Assembly (NCBI GenBank): GCA_964634645.1
Contig: CAZWKI010000028.1
Span: forward strand, 1 to 13,914
Source: CAZWKI01 sp964634645
GTDB lineage: Bacteria > Patescibacteriota > Patescibacteriia > UBA1558 > S5-K13
DNA length: 13,914 bases
Reading direction: 5' to 3'
Position numbers and translations under genes: made by a program. The notes under the pieces were generated by a model. That model worked only from the letters and a program-made list of their open reading frames with translations. It had not been told where the DNA came from and ran no database searches. Below, one piece after another: positions 12,007 through 13,914 of the stretch. Each line of letters starts with the position of its first letter. Positions within the stretch are counted from its first letter, which is position 1.

Positions 12007-12481
12007 TAAAATAGATAAATCATCAGCTTTTACACTTATAGAGCTATTAGTGGTAATTTCTATTATCTCTCTTTTGTCAACGCTTGCTGTCATTTCATTG
12101 GGAAACGCGAGAGCAAAAGCAAGAGACGCAAAGAGAATGTATGATTTGAAGATGATAGCTAGTGCATTGGAGATTTATAAGGTTAACAATGGAGCCTATC
12201 CTATTGCGGGAGATGGTATGAATCCAATATCATATTGTACAGATAACATTTTGTTTTATAAACTTGATGTTTGTTGGGACGGGTATCCATGGATAGAAGG
12301 AGGGGAAACATATTTCAACGAAATTCCTATCCCCCCCCAAGTATCTGAAACCTATAGTGTTATTAGGGGTACAGATGATATTTGTTTAATAACGCATCTC
12401 GAGACGGGATCTATTTATAACTTTTATTGCTTAAACGGATCTTGTATTGCGTCTGATTTACTTCCTGCAGCTTGTCAGTAA
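11993..12481 (+). CDS. type IV pilin-like protein with prepilin signal
   Basis: The 162-residue protein has a class III leader: a short basic N-terminus, then SSA-FTLIELLVVISIISLL. Phe13 would be residue 1 of the mature pilin and Glu17 the conserved Glu5. The residue before the cut is Ala12 instead of the usual Gly. The hydrophobic helix (13-36) continues into ARDAKRMYDLKMIASALEIY and NNGAYP, a pattern typical of pilins and pseudopilins. The C-terminal domain has six Cys (82, 94, 131, 146, 151, 161), enough for three disulfides if exported. A run of eight C (12331-12338) encodes part of IPIPPQ. No assembly ATPase, PilC or PilD gene is in the window. Confidence 0.9.
   Translation: MQINNKIDKSSAFTLIELLVVISIISLLSTLAVISLGNARAKARDAKRMYDLKMIASALEIYKVNNGAYPIAGDGMNPISYCTDNILFYKLDVCWDGYPWIEGGETYFNEIPIPPQVSETYSVIRGTDDICLITHLETGSIYNFYCLNGSCIASDLLPAACQ
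12331..12338 (+). repeat. C8 homopolymer inside the pilin-like gene
   Basis: Eight consecutive C lie within codons 113-116. It is the longest C or G run I see in this AT-rich window. Gain or loss of one base would shift the frame about 30% before the C-terminus and remove the last three or four cysteines from the encoded sequence. Confidence 0.85.
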
Positions 12482-12581
12482 AGTATTAATGTTGTTGTGC
12501 AATTGATGTGTAATCTTGAAGATGGTTCGATTTAATACATTAATTAGTTTTGCATTTGATTAAAAAAATCATAATAACATT

Positions 12582-12614
12582 AAATCAAGAATATTAAGAT
12601 ATCTTGATTTTTTT
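12582..12614 (+). terminator. Rho-independent terminator after the pilin gene
   Basis: AAATCAAGA (12582-12590) pairs with TCTTGATTT (12602-12610) around an 11-base loop and is followed by more T. About 100 untranslated bases separate it from the pilin stop; nothing else is recognisable there. Confidence 0.75.
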
Positions 12615-12660
12615 GTTTGATCATGATTAAATAATAGACTAGTAAAATATAGGAGGAAAA

Positions 12661-13092
12661 ATGAGAAAATATCCAGAAGGATTTCTTGAATATATAGAAA
12701 GTAAGATTGGATCCAAAGAATATAGGAATTTAATTGTAAGCGGAGTTGATTATCTAAAGGGCGGACAACTTTCTTGTGCTATATTTGTTTCAAGCGTTTT
12801 GAAGCATTTCAATCTGATAGATGATCCGCATGCAATAGTAAAGATAACATTTTATAATATGAGACTTTTTGGATGGAAAAAAGTTGAATTAGAAGACATT
12901 GAAACCGGTGATGTGATAATATGGGAGAAAAATAAATCAGGGCATTATCACATTGGTTTTTATATTGGTAATGATGTGGCAATCAGTAATTGTTGGAAAG
13001 AAAGAATGCCTATTGAGCATGATTTCAAATTTAGAAATGATAAGCTCAAGAAAAAAGAGCGAAAAATTATAAAGGTGTTAGCGCTTTTGTGA
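12661..13092 (+). CDS. NlpC/P60- or CHAP-like cysteine hydrolase, copy 2
   Basis: This 143-residue paralogue of the gene at 11199 has the same order: Cys39 in LSCAIFVSSVL, FGW at 70-72, ETGDVIIWEKN at 81-91, and His97 in HIGFYIG followed by AISN. The C-terminus (KKKERKIIKVLAL) is basic as in copy 1. It has no signal peptide, so it is cytoplasmic or exported by an unknown route. The start is well supported by AGGAGG at 12651-12656, four bases before the ATG, in contrast to copy 1, which has no ribosome site. It is a single-gene unit between two terminators. Substrate unknown; peptidase or amidase function is inferred from motif layout only. Confidence 0.75.
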   Translation: MRKYPEGFLEYIESKIGSKEYRNLIVSGVDYLKGGQLSCAIFVSSVLKHFNLIDDPHAIVKITFYNMRLFGWKKVELEDIETGDVIIWEKNKSGHYHIGFYIGNDVAISNCWKERMPIEHDFKFRNDKLKKKERKIIKVLALL

Positions 13093-13101
13093 AAAACATT
13101 T

Positions 13102-13129
13102 AAAAAGCAGGATGAATTCCTGCTTTTTT
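13102..13129. terminator. Rho-independent terminator
   Basis: AAAAAGCAGGA (13102-13112) pairs perfectly with TCCTGCTTTTT (13118-13128) around TGAAT. It ends copy 2 of the hydrolase and, having an A-run on the other side, may also serve the convergent U32 gene. Confidence 0.9.
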
Positions 13130-13152
13130 ATTTTAGAGGAAAATTAAAATCA

Positions 13153-13914
13153 TTAAATCCTGCCCCTTATTATGCAATGCATTGCAAAATTTTCATTACA
13201 TGGAATTTTTATATAATACCCATTTCCAGCTTTTTTAATTTCTTTATTTTTATTTATATCAAATATTTTTTTTATTTTTATTTTTTCTATTTTATGGTCT
13301 TTCCAGTTTATAATTTCAATTTCAGAATCATTCTTTATTTCATTTCTACAATTTATATATAATTCTTTATTTTTTTCATCATACTTTTCTACAATTCCCA
13401 GCATTTTGTATTTTTTTATGTATCCAGATGATGCTGGGTTCATTGTATTGTCATTATATCCATCAAAAAAATTTATTGTGTAATCACGACGAGAAATATT
13501 TTCTAATTCTTTTTTGTAGTTTTTTAGATTTTTTGTAAAAACATTTTTATTTTGAAAATAATCATCAATAGCTCGCCTATAAATCATAGAAACAATAGCA
13601 ACATAATAAGAGCTTTTCATACGACCCTCTATTTTTAAAGATGATAAATTTAGAGAAAATATTTTTGGTAATTTTTCTATCAAACACAAATCTTTTGAAT
13701 TTATTATGTAATTTGTATTGTTTTGTTCTTCAAATTTTATAATTCTTTCAGTTTTTATTTTTTCATGTGCTTCGTATTCCCAGCGACATGGTTGAACGCA
13801 TTCTCCACGATTTGCATCTTTGTCCATGAAATATTTACTTAGGTAGCACCTACCAGAATAAGATATACAAAGCGCGCCATGAATAAACATTTCAAGCTCA
13901 ATCCCCGAAGAGTT
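13153..13914 (-). CDS. peptidase U32 family protein, TrhP/YegQ-like (partial, 5' end missing)
   Basis: The frame stays open to the right edge, so the ATG at 13890 is internal. Counting that Met as 1, the U32 signature (E-x-F-x2-G-A-L-C-x4-G-x-C-x-L-S) fits exactly, with Cys8 and Cys15. Cys31 and Cys35 follow in GECVQPCRWEY, and Cys69 in NSKDLC. The C-x6-C spacing and a Cys about 37 residues beyond Cys31 resemble the 4Fe-4S ligands known in UbiU. LKIEGRMKSSYYVA is also typical. The C-terminal part from about GYIKKYKMLG on is the extra beta domain found in TrhP-type members, which hydroxylate the tRNA wobble uridine. Despite the name, proteolysis is doubtful. RlhA- or Ubi-type roles remain possible. 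Confidence 0.88.
   Translation of the reverse strand, partial: NSSGIELEMFIHGALCISYSGRCYLSKYFMDKDANRGECVQPCRWEYEAHEKIKTERIIKFEEQNNTNYIINSKDLCLIEKLPKIFSLNLSSLKIEGRMKSSYYVAIVSMIYRRAIDDYFQNKNVFTKNLKNYKKELENISRRDYTINFFDGYNDNTMNPASSGYIKKYKMLGIVEKYDEKNKELYINCRNEIKNDSEIEIINWKDHKIEKIKIKKIFDINKNKEIKKAGNGYYIKIPCNENFAMHCIIRGRI

Noticed and set aside
280..13914. CRISPR array, toxin-antitoxin pair or prophage genes
   Set aside because: No regularly spaced repeats, no paired small toxin and antitoxin frames with recognisable motifs, and no phage structural or integrase genes were seen.

Overview
The window is AT-rich bacterial DNA, most likely from a member of the Candidate Phyla Radiation (Patescibacteria, Parcubacteria-like). 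The reasons are the very high A+T content, many A/T-rich leaders without a Shine-Dalgarno site, a pilin-like protein of the kind common in that group, several small orphan proteins, and compact translation and RNA-processing operons. The standard genetic code fits: TGA ends the gene at 12661-13092. The lineage is an inference from gene content, not from a marker phylogeny.

Layout. Positions 1-149 hold the end of an unknown plus-strand gene with a terminator. On the minus strand, 280-3603 reads rny (RNase Y), ymdB-like phosphoesterase, HU, then two small membrane proteins, probably one transcription unit with a GC-rich hairpin between rny and ymdB. A 319-base divergent region follows. Two short plus-strand units come next, each with its own TTGACA-type promoter, Shine-Dalgarno site and terminator: a 38-residue membrane peptide (3923-4039) and a 264-residue orphan (4151-4945). 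The minus strand then carries clpP (4997-5569) and the operon infB - rbfA - nrnA-like DHH phosphoesterase (8997 down to 5690). Divergent from infB, 9365-10519 encodes a second DHH-family protein that has lost nearly all its metal ligands.

The most unusual part is the tRNA unit at 10522-11070. A near-consensus promoter leads into a tRNA-like fragment and tRNA-Val(GAC). Next comes a tRNA gene broken inside its anticodon loop by a 177-base insert. The insert has GC-rich, mutually complementary ends and carries a complete tRNA-Ile(UAU) in its middle, so one tRNA gene is nested inside another. A strong terminator follows. The two outer halves would join exactly into a 77-nt tRNA with a perfect acceptor stem.

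Region 11199-13092 is accessory. Two paralogous small cysteine-hydrolase-like proteins (NlpC/P60 or CHAP type) flank a single-pass membrane protein and an overlapping type IV pilin-like gene. The pilin gene contains a run of eight C in an otherwise AT-rich reading frame. At 13153-13914 lies the 3' portion of a peptidase U32 family gene (Fe-S RNA-hydroxylation type), cut by the window edge.

Together the conserved genes cover RNA turnover (RNase Y, NrnA), ribosome maturation and initiation (RbfA, IF2), protein quality control (ClpP), nucleoid structure (HU) and tRNA supply. The accessory genes point to cell-surface functions.
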